Shown here: piece after piece, positions 44,972 through 53,422 of the stretch
Layout of the letters: each line of letters starts with the position of its first letter
Numbering within the stretch: the first letter of the stretch is position 1
Assembly: GCF_010728325.1 (NCBI RefSeq)
Contig: NZ_AP022570.1
Location: forward strand, 3,162,001 to 3,226,000
Direction: 5' to 3'
DNA length: 64,000 nt
Source: Mycolicibacterium poriferae
GTDB lineage: Bacteria > Actinomycetota > Actinomycetes > Mycobacteriales > Mycobacteriaceae
Program-made: the position numbers and the translations under genes
The notes under the pieces: generated by a model
What the model saw: only the letters and a program-made list of their open reading frames with translations
Told to the model about the DNA's origin: nothing
The model's database searches: none

Positions 44972-46267
44972 GTGACGTCCGTCAACTTCCGGGAGCGCAA
45001 CGTGGCGCCCTCACAGAGCATCGACGGCGCGCCGCTGCCCCGAGGGGTGCAGGGCGCCGCCGACGAGAACTTCATGCTGGCAGTGCGCACGTTCGCGCAG
45101 ATGTTCCCCTGGCGGCGGCTCGGTGGTGGAGCCTTGTCGGTCTACCTCGACGGCCAACCGGTCGTCGACGTGTGGACCGGGTTCCGTGACCGCCGCGGTT
45201 CTCAGCACTGGACGGCAGATACCGGAACGATGGTCTTCTCGGCCACCAAGGGGGTCGCGGCGACAGTCATCCACCGTCTGGTCGATCGGGGGCTGATCGA
45301 CTACGACGCCCCGGTGGCCGAGTACTGGCGGGCGTTCGGCGCCAACGGCAAGTCCACGATCACCGTCCGCGATGTTCTGCGGCACCGATCCGGGCTGTCC
45401 CAGTTGAACGGCGTGCGAAAGGCCGACCTGCTCGACCATCTGCGCATGGAGGAGCGCCTCGCCGCGGCCCCGATGAGTTGGTTGCACGGCAAACCCGCCT
45501 ACCACGCGCTCACCTTCGGCTGGCTGCTCTCCGGACTGGCCCGGGCCGTCACCGGAACCGGTATGCGGGAACTCATGCGCACCGAAGTGGCCGAGCCTCT
45601 GGGCACCGACGGTCTGCACCTGGGCAGGCCCCCGGTGGGGGCAGCCACCCACGCCGCGCAGATCATCGGCCCGCAGAGCGCGCTGCAGAACCCGCTGTTC
45701 AACTTGGTGGCGCCGCACCTCGCCGCGCTGCCGTTCTCCGCCGCGTTCGGCGCGATCTACTTCCCGGGTGTCAAGGCCATGGTTCAGGGCGAAACGCCGT
45801 TGCTGGACAGTGAGATCCCGTCCGCCAACGGAGTGGCCACCGCGCGTGCGCTGGCCCGCATGTACGGCGCCATCGCCAACGGCGGCCAGATCGACGGCAC
45901 CCAGTTCCTGTCCCCGGAGACCACCGCCGCGCTCGTGGGGCGGCCCAGCCTGCGTCCCGACCACAGCATGGTGATGCCGATGTCGTTCCACCTCGGCTAC
46001 CACGGGCTGCCCTTCCCCGGCGTTTTGCCCGGGTTCGGCCACGTCGGACTCGGAGGTTCACTGGGGTGGGCCGACCCGGAGACCGGACTGGGATTCGGCT
46101 ACGTCCACAACCGGTTGCTGACCCCGCTGGTCGCCTCCGACCAGGCCGGCTTCGTGGCCACCGCGGCACTGATCCGGCGCGGAGCCGCCGCGGCCAGCCG
46201 GAACGGGTACCGCGCCGTGCGCGAATTCGGGGCACCCTATGCCTCGGCCACCGCGACGGCTGTCTGA
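44972..46267 (+). CDS. lipL: Serine beta-lactamase-fold esterase LipL
   Basis: A 431-residue member of the class C beta-lactamase/esterase family. The S-x-x-K active site is S90-A-T-K93 in MVFSATKGVAATVIHRLVDRG, the second motif is probably Y/N-type in KPAYHALTFGWLLSGL, and GFGHVGLGGSLGWADP resembles the third box. M. tuberculosis LipL (Rv1497) hydrolyses esters. GTG at 44972 follows a TAAATT hexamer (44957-44962) that could be a -10 giving a leader of only a few bases. The stop codon lies in the first unit of a tandem repeat. Confidence 0.9.
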   Translation: MTSVNFRERNVAPSQSIDGAPLPRGVQGAADENFMLAVRTFAQMFPWRRLGGGALSVYLDGQPVVDVWTGFRDRRGSQHWTADTGTMVFSATKGVAATVIHRLVDRGLIDYDAPVAEYWRAFGANGKSTITVRDVLRHRSGLSQLNGVRKADLLDHLRMEERLAAAPMSWLHGKPAYHALTFGWLLSGLARAVTGTGMRELMRTEVAEPLGTDGLHLGRPPVGAATHAAQIIGPQSALQNPLFNLVAPHLAALPFSAAFGAIYFPGVKAMVQGETPLLDSEIPSANGVATARALARMYGAIANGGQIDGTQFLSPETTAALVGRPSLRPDHSMVMPMSFHLGYHGLPFPGVLPGFGHVGLGGSLGWADPETGLGFGYVHNRLLTPLVASDQAGFVATAALIRRGAAAASRNGYRAVREFGAPYASATATAV

Positions 46268-46358
46268 TTGCCGCTCGCGGCGGGTGTCTGATTCGCCGCT
46301 CGCGGCTCTTGTTGGATTCGCCGCTCGCGGCTGGTGTCTGATTCGCCGTTCGCGGCGG
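46259..46358 (+). repeat. Tandem repeat array starting at the lipL stop codon
   Basis: Four units of about 22-27 bp share TCTGATTCGCCGCTCGCGGC (or one-base variants). The TGA in the first unit is the lipL stop. Each unit has the palindrome GCCGC-TC-GCGGC except the last, which reads GCCGTTCGCGGC. The array fills the convergent gap between lipL and the next gene, whose stop is at 46362. Confidence 0.85.
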
Positions 46359-46361
46359 TCC

Positions 46362-47096
46362 TCAGCTGTTGGCCCGCGTGAACCACTTCGTCTTGATCCG
46401 CCAGGAGTGCGCCGACGTCAGCGCGAACGCGGCGCCGCACGCGCAGGCGAAGAACCACACCAGCGTGCTGCCCTGCACGGTCTGAAGCGTCGGCACCAAC
46501 GCGGTGATGATGCGGACCACGCACGCCATGATGCCCATCGCCGACGCGAACAGATAGACGTTGGCGATATGGCGCGACCGCGGGTCGGTGCGCAGGATGA
46601 GCAGCGCGCGTGCCCCGTATCCCAGCAGATAGATCAGCATGCCGCACAGCAGCAGCCAGTACATGTTGAGCCAGAAGTCCGTCGGCACCTCGAAGAAATC
46701 GGGCCGGTAGATCGCAGCACCGTTGCCCATCCAGAACAGCGCCAGCAACACCGGGATGCACAGCGTGGCGGGGCGTTCGACGAACTGACGGAAGCGTTGG
46801 TGCATGGCGTTGTCCTGCTCCAGCCGCCCCAGCGTGTTGTACACCACCGCCGACGCGGCGACGATGTAGGCGTCGTGGCCGAGGTAGTCCTCGAGGTTCC
46901 ATTTACCGGTCAGCGAGTAGAGCCAGTGCCCGAGCGTCTCTGACGCCAGCGGCGACATCAGCAACACCGCCAGACCCTGCAGGGCGATGTTCAGGGTGGC
47001 CGCGACTTCCCACCGGCAGGACCAGGTGACCCGACGAATCCACAGACTCCACGCGATGCACATCAACGTGATCGCGATGAGAGTTGCCAGAGCCAT
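46362..47096 (-). CDS. Seven-transmembrane protein of unknown function
   Basis: A 244-residue polytopic protein with about seven hydrophobic segments (ALATLIAITLMCIAWSLWI; VAATLNIALQGLAVLLMSPLA; AYIVAASAVVYNTLG; TLCIPVLLALFWMGNGAAIY; WLNMYWLLLCGMLIYLLGYGARALLI; VYLFASAMGIMACVVRIITALV; TLVWFFACACGAAFALTSA). I do not recognise the family. Some actinobacterial 7-TM proteins of this kind (for example the MAB_1171c type) are encoded beside a small HTH regulator, as this one is; that similarity is by architecture only. It lies 55 nt downstream of the HTH gene on the same strand and is probably co-transcribed with it. Confidence 0.8.
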   Translation of the reverse strand: MALATLIAITLMCIAWSLWIRRVTWSCRWEVAATLNIALQGLAVLLMSPLASETLGHWLYSLTGKWNLEDYLGHDAYIVAASAVVYNTLGRLEQDNAMHQRFRQFVERPATLCIPVLLALFWMGNGAAIYRPDFFEVPTDFWLNMYWLLLCGMLIYLLGYGARALLILRTDPRSRHIANVYLFASAMGIMACVVRIITALVPTLQTVQGSTLVWFFACACGAAFALTSAHSWRIKTKWFTRANS

Positions 47097-47151
47097 GGGG
47101 TGTCGCCTTCGAGCTGAGCCTGATCAGCAAACAGTGTATGCGGTCAGACGC

Positions 47152-47535
47152 CTACAGGGGGGGAGCGTCGAACCGCGGTGTCAGCTCGGAGAGCTTGGGA
47201 CGACGCCGTGTCTCGGTGGTGTTGCTCGCGCGGACCGCGGTGTCGATACCGCGGCCAGGACCGTCCACAGCGGTCGTCGACTCGATGTACTGCCACACCT
47301 CTTGCCTGCTCATCAACCCGAACTGGATCTGCAGATCGGGGTAGTTGAGCTGGAAGCGATCGGCGACCAGGCGCAGCTCTTCGGCGCTGGGGTAGTCGGC
47401 CTCTTTGATGCGCCGGTAATACGTGCTGCTGGAGATGCCCAAGGCGTCGAAGAGGTCTTTCGCGTCGATCTCTCCGTCGAGGAGGTAGTCGAGCAGCGCC
47501 TTGAGCTGTCTACCGTTCTCGTCTGTCCGTGGCAT
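47152..47535 (-). CDS. Small helix-turn-helix regulator
   Basis: A 127-residue protein starting MPRTDENGRQLKALLDYLLDG. An HTH is visible at about 23-50 (DAKDLFDALGISSSTYYRRIKEADYPSAEELRLVADRFQL), followed by NYPDLQIQFGLMSRQEVWQYIES. The C-terminal third is disordered and basic (TTAVDGPGRGIDTAVRASNTTETRRRPKLSELTPRF). On its strand TATGGT (47547-47542) lies six bases before the ATG at 47535, so it is probably leaderless. Two direct repeats upstream look like an operator. It resembles phage-type or XRE-type repressors in size; the target is probably its own promoter and the 7-TM gene. Confidence 0.78.
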   Translation of the reverse strand: MPRTDENGRQLKALLDYLLDGEIDAKDLFDALGISSSTYYRRIKEADYPSAEELRLVADRFQLNYPDLQIQFGLMSRQEVWQYIESTTAVDGPGRGIDTAVRASNTTETRRRPKLSELTPRFDAPPL

Positions 47536-47557
47536 CTGCCCACCATAATCTGTGTTC

Positions 47558-47588
47558 CGGCAAATGGGGAGAGTCGCCCGGCAAACGG
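47558..47588. promoter_or_regulatory. Direct-repeat operator candidate upstream of the HTH gene
   Basis: CGGCAAATGG (47558-47567) and CGGCAAACGG (47579-47588) are direct repeats with starts 21 bp apart, two helical turns. They cover about -23 to -53 relative to the HTH gene's probable transcription start, so a protein bound here would cover its -35 region. Confidence 0.55.
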
Positions 47589-47624
47589 ATAACACAATCT
47601 TAATTGACACGGCCGTCACAGTTC

Positions 47625-47640
47625 TGGGAGCACTCTCCCA
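47625..47640. promoter_or_regulatory. Inverted repeat over the -35 region of the condensation-like gene
   Basis: TGGGAG-CACT-CTCCCA has perfect 6-bp arms. It ends 18 bp before the TACGGT -10 box at 47659-47664, placing it on the -35 region of the rightward gene. A dimeric regulator is the simplest explanation. Confidence 0.5.
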
Positions 47641-47671
47641 TATCTGGGACATTCGCTGTACGGTTGGCTGC

Positions 47672-48277
47672 ATGGTCGCTCCGTACATGGCTGACGAGGT
47701 CAGAAACACTCTCGTCGCCTCCGCACCGGAATCGCTGGTTGTTGTCGATCACGCCGCAGCAGACGGCGCAGCTCGGAATTTCGAGAATGTGGTTACCGCA
47801 CCGTCGAGCGAATTGTCCGCAGAGCTCGACGCGTCGGCGGAATGGCTCGGCGTGACGGTCGAGGAAATCCTGCTGGCTGCCCTCGGCCGGACCTTCGGCC
47901 GGACCCGCGGCGACGGGGCTGTCGTCGTCGACGTCGCGGGCGGTCAACCTGGTGTGTGCCGGCGGGTGTCGCTGTTGTGCGCGGCCGGTGCGCCGATGGG
48001 TCCGACCGAGATGTTGCAGGGTGCGCACAACAGCCTGACCGCGGCCTCCGGCCATCCCGACGCGCACTCCGAGATCCTGCTCGACGTCACCGGTGGCAGC
48101 GCAACCGGTCAGAGTCCGCGGGCGTTGGAGCTGCGCGTCGCACGCATGGCCGACGGCCTGCACATCCAGTGGTGTTACGACCCGGGCCGCCTGGACCGGT
48201 ACTCGGTCGAGGAGATGGCCGAGCAATTTCCGCTGGCGCTGATCGAGATCACCTCGGACGCCGCCGCGCCGCTGTGA
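47672..48277 (+). CDS. Stand-alone NRPS condensation/epimerization-like fragment
   Basis: A 201-residue soluble protein. Two segments resemble the C-terminal half of nonribosomal peptide synthetase condensation or epimerization domains: VTVEEILLAALGRTFGRTRGDGAVVVDVAGG (compare the EELLLAALARAL...VDLEGHG region) and LELRVARMADGLHIQWCYDPGRLDRYSVEEMAEQFPLALIEI (compare the final L-x-G-x-L-x-V-x-W-x-Y-S region). The catalytic HHxxxDG half is absent, so it is not expected to condense amino acids. ATG at 47672 has TACGGT (47659-47664) 7 nt upstream and is probably leaderless. It stands alone between the HTH gene and ileS; no other NRPS gene is visible. Function unknown. Confidence 0.65.
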   Translation: MVAPYMADEVRNTLVASAPESLVVVDHAAADGAARNFENVVTAPSSELSAELDASAEWLGVTVEEILLAALGRTFGRTRGDGAVVVDVAGGQPGVCRRVSLLCAAGAPMGPTEMLQGAHNSLTAASGHPDAHSEILLDVTGGSATGQSPRALELRVARMADGLHIQWCYDPGRLDRYSVEEMAEQFPLALIEITSDAAAPL

Positions 48278-48301
48278 TGTGAGTCGAGCGGGCCGGCCCG
48301 C

Positions 48302-48307
48302 TAAACT
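48302..48307 (+). promoter_or_regulatory. -10 box of the ileS T-box transcript
   Basis: TAAACT fits TANNNT. Transcription would begin near 48314, just before the first conserved stem of the T-box leader. Confidence 0.6.
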
Positions 48308-48313
48308 GAGCGC

Positions 48314-48546
48314 CATCGGCGTCGATCCGGCCATCACCGGGGAGCCTTCGGAAGAACAGCTGCGGCCGCCGGCCTCGGCCCAGTAGAGCCGAACGGGTGG
48401 GCCCGTCATCGCCTTCAGTGGAGCGGCGCGCATCAGTGCGCGCAAGCGGGGTGGTACCGCGGCGCTCGCGCACCGGCGCGACGTTCGTCCCCGTGCCTGG
48501 ACGACGACACAGTCGTCGACAACGCGAGGCACAGGAGACGACGCAC
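48314..48546 (+). promoter_or_regulatory. T-box riboswitch, ileS leader (translational type)
   Basis: The leader has a short stem I with a candidate isoleucine specifier codon ATC at 48333-48335 inside CCGG-CCATCA-CCGG, the conserved GGAGCCTTCGGAAGAAC segment (48341-48357), a GCGCGCA-TCAG-TGCGCGC hairpin (48426-48443), and the T-box core GGGTGGTACCGCGG (48449-48462), whose TGGT pairs with the tRNA acceptor end. CGGGG (48447-48451) can pair with CCCCG (48489-48493) in the tRNA-bound form. Otherwise GTGCCT (48493-48498) can pair with AGGCAC (48527-48532) and hide the adjacent AGGAG (48533-48537) ribosome binding site. Uncharged tRNA-Ile should therefore turn on ileS translation, as known for actinobacteria. 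Confidence 0.93.
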
Positions 48547-51500
48547 GTGACCGCATATCCGAAGCCCACCGCCGGGGCGCCGAGTTTTCCGGCGCTGGAA
48601 GCCGATGTGCTGGACTACTGGGAACGCGACGACACTTTCCGGGCGAGCATCGCCCGTCGGGACGACTGCCCGGAATACGTGTTCTACGACGGCCCGCCGT
48701 TCGCCAACGGCCTGCCGCACTACGGTCACCTCCTGACCGGCTATGTCAAGGACATCGTTCCGCGCTACCGCACCATGCGGGGTTACAAGGTGGACCGCCG
48801 CTTCGGCTGGGACACCCACGGCCTGCCCGCTGAACTCGAAGTGCAACGCCAGCTCGGCATCACCGACAAGGCCCAGATCGAGGAGATGGGCATCGAGAAG
48901 TTCAACGATGCCTGCCGTGCGTCGGTGTTGAAGTACACCGGTGAGTGGCGCAACTACGTCACCCGCCAGGCCCGTTGGGTCGATTTCGACAACGACTACA
49001 AAACCCTGGACATCGGCTTCATGGAGTCGGTGATCTGGGCGTTCAAACAGCTGTGGGACAAAGGCCTGGCCTACGAGGGCAACCGGGTGCTGCCGTACTG
49101 CTGGAACGACGAGACCCCGCTGTCCAGCCACGAACTGCGGATGGACGACGACGTCTACCAGAATCGCCAGGATCCGGCGCTGACGGTGGGGTTCCGCATC
49201 GACGGGGGAGCAGCAGAACTGGTCGGCGCGCATTTGTTGGTGTGGACGACGACGCCGTGGACGCTGCCCTCCAATCAAGGCGTGGCCGTCAATCCCGAGG
49301 TGACCTACGTCGTCGTGGAGAAAGACGGCCGCCGCTACGTGCTCGCCGAGGCCCGGGTGGCCGCCTATGCCCGCGAGCTCGGCGAGGAGCCGACGGTGCT
49401 CGCCACGTTCTCCGGGGCTGAGCTGATCGGCGTCCACTACGTGCCGCCGTTCCCGTACTTCATGGACTCGGCCAACGCATTTCAGGTGTTGGCCGCTGAC
49501 TTCGTCAGCACCGAGGACGGCACCGGCCTGGTGCACCTGGCCCCGGCCTACGGCGAAGACGACATGGCCACCGCGCAGGCCGCCGGTATCGCCGCCGTCA
49601 CGCCCGTCGACGCCAAAGGCCGGTTCGACGCGGGCGTGCCCGACTACGCCGGGCAGCACGTGTTCGACGCGAACCCGCAGATCATCCGGGACCTCAAAGC
49701 CGGATCGGGGCCTGCGCAGGCCAACGGCGCGGTGCTGCTGCGTCACGACACCTACGAGCACTCCTACCCGCACTGCTGGCGCTGCCGCAATCCGCTGATC
49801 TACCGGGCGGTGTCGTCGTGGTTCATCAAGGTCACCGAGATCCGGGACCGCATGGTGGAGCTGAACCAGCAGATCACCTGGTACCCCGAGCACGTCAAGG
49901 ACGGCCAGTTCGGCAAGTGGCTGGCCGGCGCCCGGGACTGGTCGATTTCCCGAAACCGCTACTGGGGCACGCCGATCCCGGTGTGGAAGTCCGACGATCC
50001 GGCGTATCCGAGGGTCGACGTCTACGGCAGCCTCGACGAACTCGAGCGCGACTTCGGCGTGCGGCCGGACAACCTGCACCGCCCGTTCATCGACGAATTG
50101 ACCCGTCCCAACCCGGATGACCCGACCGGCCGCTCGACGATGCGCCGGATCGAGGATGTGCTCGACGTGTGGTTCGACTCGGGATCGATGCCGTATGCGC
50201 AGGTGCACTACCCGTTCGAGAACCGCGATTGGTTCGACGGCACGGCCGGTGCGGATGCCCACTTCCCGGGTGACTTCATCGTCGAGTACATCGGCCAGAC
50301 CCGCGGCTGGTTCTACACGTTGCACATCCTGGCCACCGCGCTGTTCGACAAGCCGGCGTTCCGGACCTGCGTCTCGCACGGCATCGTGCTGGGCAACGAC
50401 GGCCAGAAGATGAGCAAGTCCCTGCGCAACTACCCCGATGTCACCGAGGTGTTCGACCGGGACGGCTCCGACGCGATGCGCTGGTTCCTGATGGCCTCAC
50501 CGATCCTGCGGGGCGGCAACTTGATCGTCACCGAGCAGGGCATCCGCGAGGGGGTGCGGCAGGTGCTGCTGCCCTTGTGGAACGCCTACACGTTCCTGGC
50601 GCTCTATGCACCGAGGAAGGGGACGTGGCGCACCGACTCGACCCATGTGCTGGACCGCTACATCCTGGCGAAGCTGGCGGTGCTGCGCGATGACCTGACC
50701 GTCGCGCTGGACGAATGCGACATCTCACGGGCCTGTGATCAGCTGCGCCAGTTCACCGAAGCCTTGACGAACTGGTATGTACGCCGGTCGCGGTCGCGGT
50801 TCTGGGACGAAGACGCCGACGCCATCGACACCCTGCACACGGTGCTGGAGGTGACGAGCAGGCTCGCTGCGCCGTTGCTGCCGCTGATCACGGAGGTCAT
50901 CTGGCGGGGAGTCACCGGCGAGCGTTCGGTCCACCTGTCGGACTGGCCGCAGTCCGATGTGCTGCCCGCCGATCCGCAGCTGGTCGCCGACATGGACCTG
51001 GTGCGCGAGGTGGCCTCCACAGGTTCGTCGCTGCGCAAGGCCAAGAAGCTGCGGGTACGTTTGCCGCTGCCCAAACTGACTGTGGCGGTCGACGATCCGG
51101 GCCGCCTCGCGGCGTTCGCCGACCTGATCTCCGACGAACTGAACGTCAAGGCCGTCGAACTCACCGATGACATCGCCGCCCACGGGCGATTCGAGCTCAC
51201 GGTCAACGCGCGGGTCGCCGGTCCGCGCCTCGGCAAGGACGTCCAGGCGGCGATCAAGGCGGTGAAGGCCGGCGAGGGTGTGGTCAACGCCGACGGAACC
51301 CTGACCGCGGGCCCTGCGGTGCTGTTGCCCGAGGAGTTCAGCTCCCGACTGGTCGCTGCCGATCCGGAGTTCACCGCCGCACTGCCCGACGGAGCAGGTC
51401 TGGTCGTGCTCGACGGGAACGTCACCCCCGAGCTGGAAGCCGAGGGGTGGGCCAAGGACCGTATCCGCGAGCTGCAGGAGTTGCGCAAGACCACGGGCCT

Positions 51501-51678
51501 GGAGGTGTCCGATCGGATCAGCGTCACGATGGCGGTGCCCGCCGACAAGCTGGCCTGGGCCCAGGCCCACCGGGATCTGATCGCCCACGAGATCCTCGCC
51601 ACCAGCTTCGAATTCGGTGAGACCGCCGACGGTGCCGACATCGGCGACGGGGTGCGGGTCGCGCTGCAGAAAGCCTGA
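48547..51678 (+). CDS. ileS: Isoleucyl-tRNA synthetase
   Basis: A 1043-residue class I synthetase that charges tRNA-Ile. The HIGH motif is H58-Y-G-H61 in [12 protein letters not shown] and KMSKS is at 621-625 ([16 protein letters not shown]). The editing domain lies between (for example [19 protein letters not shown]) and the C-terminal anticodon-binding part is long, as in the eukaryote-like (type 2) mycobacterial enzyme naturally tolerant to mupirocin. GTG at 48547 lies 9 nt after AGGAG and at the end of the T-box leader. In-frame upstream starts fall inside the riboswitch and were rejected. Confidence 0.97.
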   Translation: MTAYPKPTAGAPSFPALEADVLDYWERDDTFRASIARRDDCPEYVFYDGPPFANGLPHYGHLLTGYVKDIVPRYRTMRGYKVDRRFGWDTHGLPAELEVQRQLGITDKAQIEEMGIEKFNDACRASVLKYTGEWRNYVTRQARWVDFDNDYKTLDIGFMESVIWAFKQLWDKGLAYEGNRVLPYCWNDETPLSSHELRMDDDVYQNRQDPALTVGFRIDGGAAELVGAHLLVWTTTPWTLPSNQGVAVNPEVTYVVVEKDGRRYVLAEARVAAYARELGEEPTVLATFSGAELIGVHYVPPFPYFMDSANAFQVLAADFVSTEDGTGLVHLAPAYGEDDMATAQAAGIAAVTPVDAKGRFDAGVPDYAGQHVFDANPQIIRDLKAGSGPAQANGAVLLRHDTYEHSYPHCWRCRNPLIYRAVSSWFIKVTEIRDRMVELNQQITWYPEHVKDGQFGKWLAGARDWSISRNRYWGTPIPVWKSDDPAYPRVDVYGSLDELERDFGVRPDNLHRPFIDELTRPNPDDPTGRSTMRRIEDVLDVWFDSGSMPYAQVHYPFENRDWFDGTAGADAHFPGDFIVEYIGQTRGWFYTLHILATALFDKPAFRTCVSHGIVLGNDGQKMSKSLRNYPDVTEVFDRDGSDAMRWFLMASPILRGGNLIVTEQGIREGVRQVLLPLWNAYTFLALYAPRKGTWRTDSTHVLDRYILAKLAVLRDDLTVALDECDISRACDQLRQFTEALTNWYVRRSRSRFWDEDADAIDTLHTVLEVTSRLAAPLLPLITEVIWRGVTGERSVHLSDWPQSDVLPADPQLVADMDLVREVASTGSSLRKAKKLRVRLPLPKLTVAVDDPGRLAAFADLISDELNVKAVELTDDIAAHGRFELTVNARVAGPRLGKDVQAAIKAVKAGEGVVNADGTLTAGPAVLLPEEFSSRLVAADPEFTAALPDGAGLVVLDGNVTPELEAEGWAKDRIRELQELRKTTGLEVSDRISVTMAVPADKLAWAQAHRDLIAHEILATSFEFGETADGADIGDGVRVALQKA

Positions 51679-51708
51679 GGTTCGCCGCCGTGCACCGGCG
51701 GCCGGGGG

Positions 51709-51769
51709 CGCGAGCGTGCAGCCACGGTTGTGATTTCGGCGTGCGAACTACCGTACGCGCACGCTCGCG
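51709..51769. repeat. Long inverted repeat between convergent genes
   Basis: CGCGAGCGTGC (51709-51719) and GCACGCTCGCG (51759-51769) are perfect 11-bp arms around a 39-nt loop, in which ACGGT and ACCGT can pair further. It lies between ileS and the convergent S4 gene and could act as a bidirectional terminator. Very similar palindromes occur between genes in many mycobacteria as I recall, so it may be a REP-like element. Confidence 0.75.
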
Positions 51770-51773
51770 GTGA

Positions 51774-51980
51774 TCAGCCCACCCGCGCGGTCCGGCCGGC
51801 GAACTCGACGACGTCGCCGGAGCGGAGCTGACGCCCGCGGCGGGTCTCGACGTCACCGTTGACGCTGACCTGACCGTCGGCGATGACCGCCTTGGCATCG
51901 GCGCCGCTGTCGATGAGGTTGGCCAGTTTGAGGAACTGGCCCAGCCGGATCGACTCGTCGCGGATAGGTACTTCGGACAC
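51774..51980 (-). CDS. S4-domain RNA-binding protein
   Basis: A 68-residue protein made of a single S4 domain: [60 protein letters not shown]. The motif from [11 protein letters not shown] to [13 protein letters not shown] is the classical RNA-binding surface (as in RqcP or Hsp15-like proteins). It may bind rRNA or stalled 50S subunits. GTG at 51980 has TACCGT (51993-51988) 7 nt upstream on its strand, so the message is probably leaderless. Divergent from dinX, the start codons only 31 bp apart. Confidence 0.88.
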   Translation of the reverse strand: MSEVPIRDESIRLGQFLKLANLIDSGADAKAVIADGQVSVNGDVETRRGRQLRSGDVVEFAGRTARVG

Positions 51981-51987
51981 GACCGCA

Positions 51988-52004
51988 ACGGTAGCGCCTA
52001 CGAT
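51988..52004. promoter_or_regulatory. Back-to-back -10 boxes for the S4 gene and dinX
   Basis: On the minus strand TACCGT (51993-51988) serves the S4 gene; on the plus strand TACGAT (51999-52004) serves dinX. Each is 7 nt from its GTG start codon. Only five bases separate the two boxes, so the promoters overlap and polymerase can probably occupy only one at a time. Confidence 0.65.
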
Positions 52005-52011
52005 TCGCCGT

Positions 52012-53379
52012 GTGGGCGCGCGATGGGTCCTGCACCTGGACATGGACGCGTTCTTCGCGTCGGTGGAGCAGCTCACCCGTCCCACGTTGAAGGGTCGTCC
52101 GGTACTGGTCGGGGGTCTGGGCGGACGTGGGGTGGTGGCCGGCGCCAGCTACGAGGCCCGGGTTTTCGGAGCCCGGTCGGCGATGCCCATGCATCAGGCG
52201 CGGCGCCTGGTCGGCGCCGCTGCGGTGGTGCTGCCGCCCCGCGGTGTGGTCTACGGCCTGGCCAGTCGGCGGGTGTTCGAGACGGTGCGTGCCACGGTGC
52301 CCGTGCTCGAGCAGCTGTCGTTCGACGAGGCATTCGGCGAACCCGGTGTGCTGGCCGGCGCCTCGCCGGCGCAGGTCGAGCAGTTCTGTCAGCGGCTGCG
52401 CGCCGAGGTGGCGGCCGTCACCGGCCTGGTGGCCTCGGTGGGCGCCGGGTCCGGCAAGCAGATCGCCAAGATCGCATCGGGCTTGGCGAAGCCGGACGGG
52501 GTCACCGTGGTGGCGCGGGACGAGGAGGCGGCTCTGCTGCACGGCCTGCCGGTGCGCAAACTGTGGGGCATCGGACCGGTGGCCGAGGAGAAGCTGCATC
52601 GCCTCGGTATCGAGACCATCGGCGGGTTCGCGGCGCTGTCCGATACCGAGGTCGCCAACATCCTCGGACCCACCGTCGGCCCGGCGCTGCACAGGTTGGC
52701 CCGGGGCATCGACGAGCGGCCGGTGGCCGAGAACGCCCCGGCGAAACAGATCAGCGCGGAATCCACGTTCGCACAGGACCTGACCACGCTGGACCAACTG
52801 CGTGATGCGGTCGGGCCGATCGGTGAGCACGCTCACCGCCGGCTCCTCAAAGACGGTCGGGGCGCCCGCACCGTGACCGTGAAACTCCGCAAATCCGACA
52901 TGAGCATCCTCACGCGCTCGGCCACGCTGCCCTACGCCACCACCGATACGGCGACGCTGATCGCCATGGCGCGACGGCTGCTGCTCGACCCCATCGAGAT
53001 CGGGCCCATCCGGCTTGTGGGGGTGGGCTTCTCGGGTCTGTCGGAAGTGCAGCAGGAGTCGCTGTTCCCGGACTTGGAGCTGGCCGCGACCGAGCAGGCG
53101 GCGAGCGTCGCCGCGCCGTCGGCGGCGGCGCCCGCGGGCGAGCAGCTTCCCGCCTGGCGGGTCGGTGACGACGTGGTGCACGCCGACTACGGGCACGGCT
53201 GGATTCAGGGTGCCGGCCACGGCGTGATGACGGTGCGATTCGAGACGCGCAGCACCGGGCCGGGCACCGCCCGAACGTTCAGCGCCACCGACCCGGCACT
53301 GTCGCGGGCCAATCCCGTGGACAGCCTGGATTGGCCACAATTCGTCGAGGAGACCTCGCGCTACCAGAGCACGCCGTAA
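52012..53379 (+). CDS. dinX: DNA polymerase IV (Y family), DinX/DinB1
   Basis: A 455-residue translesion polymerase. Catalytic residues are D10 and D12 region ([15 protein letters not shown]) and D105/E106 ([10 protein letters not shown]). A helix-hairpin-helix region ([30 protein letters not shown]) and little-finger domain follow. QESLF at 348-352 is a good beta-clamp-binding motif. A C-terminal extension of ~75 residues ([39 protein letters not shown]) is shared with the mycobacterial DinX type (Rv1537). GTG at 52012 is the leaderless start; earlier in-frame starts would cross the S4 gene. Confidence 0.95.
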   Translation: MGARWVLHLDMDAFFASVEQLTRPTLKGRPVLVGGLGGRGVVAGASYEARVFGARSAMPMHQARRLVGAAAVVLPPRGVVYGLASRRVFETVRATVPVLEQLSFDEAFGEPGVLAGASPAQVEQFCQRLRAEVAAVTGLVASVGAGSGKQIAKIASGLAKPDGVTVVARDEEAALLHGLPVRKLWGIGPVAEEKLHRLGIETIGGFAALSDTEVANILGPTVGPALHRLARGIDERPVAENAPAKQISAESTFAQDLTTLDQLRDAVGPIGEHAHRRLLKDGRGARTVTVKLRKSDMSILTRSATLPYATTDTATLIAMARRLLLDPIEIGPIRLVGVGFSGLSEVQQESLFPDLELAATEQAASVAAPSAAAPAGEQLPAWRVGDDVVHADYGHGWIQGAGHGVMTVRFETRSTGPGTARTFSATDPALSRANPVDSLDWPQFVEETSRYQSTP

Positions 53380-53422
53380 CCGGGGAGCGCGGAACGGTCG
53401 CCCGGCTCCGGTCACCGACCTG

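Noticed and set aside
48397..48546. Upstream in-frame start for ileS
   Set aside because: The sequence is the T-box leader; its translation is low-complexity and the GTG at 48547 has a proper ribosome binding site.
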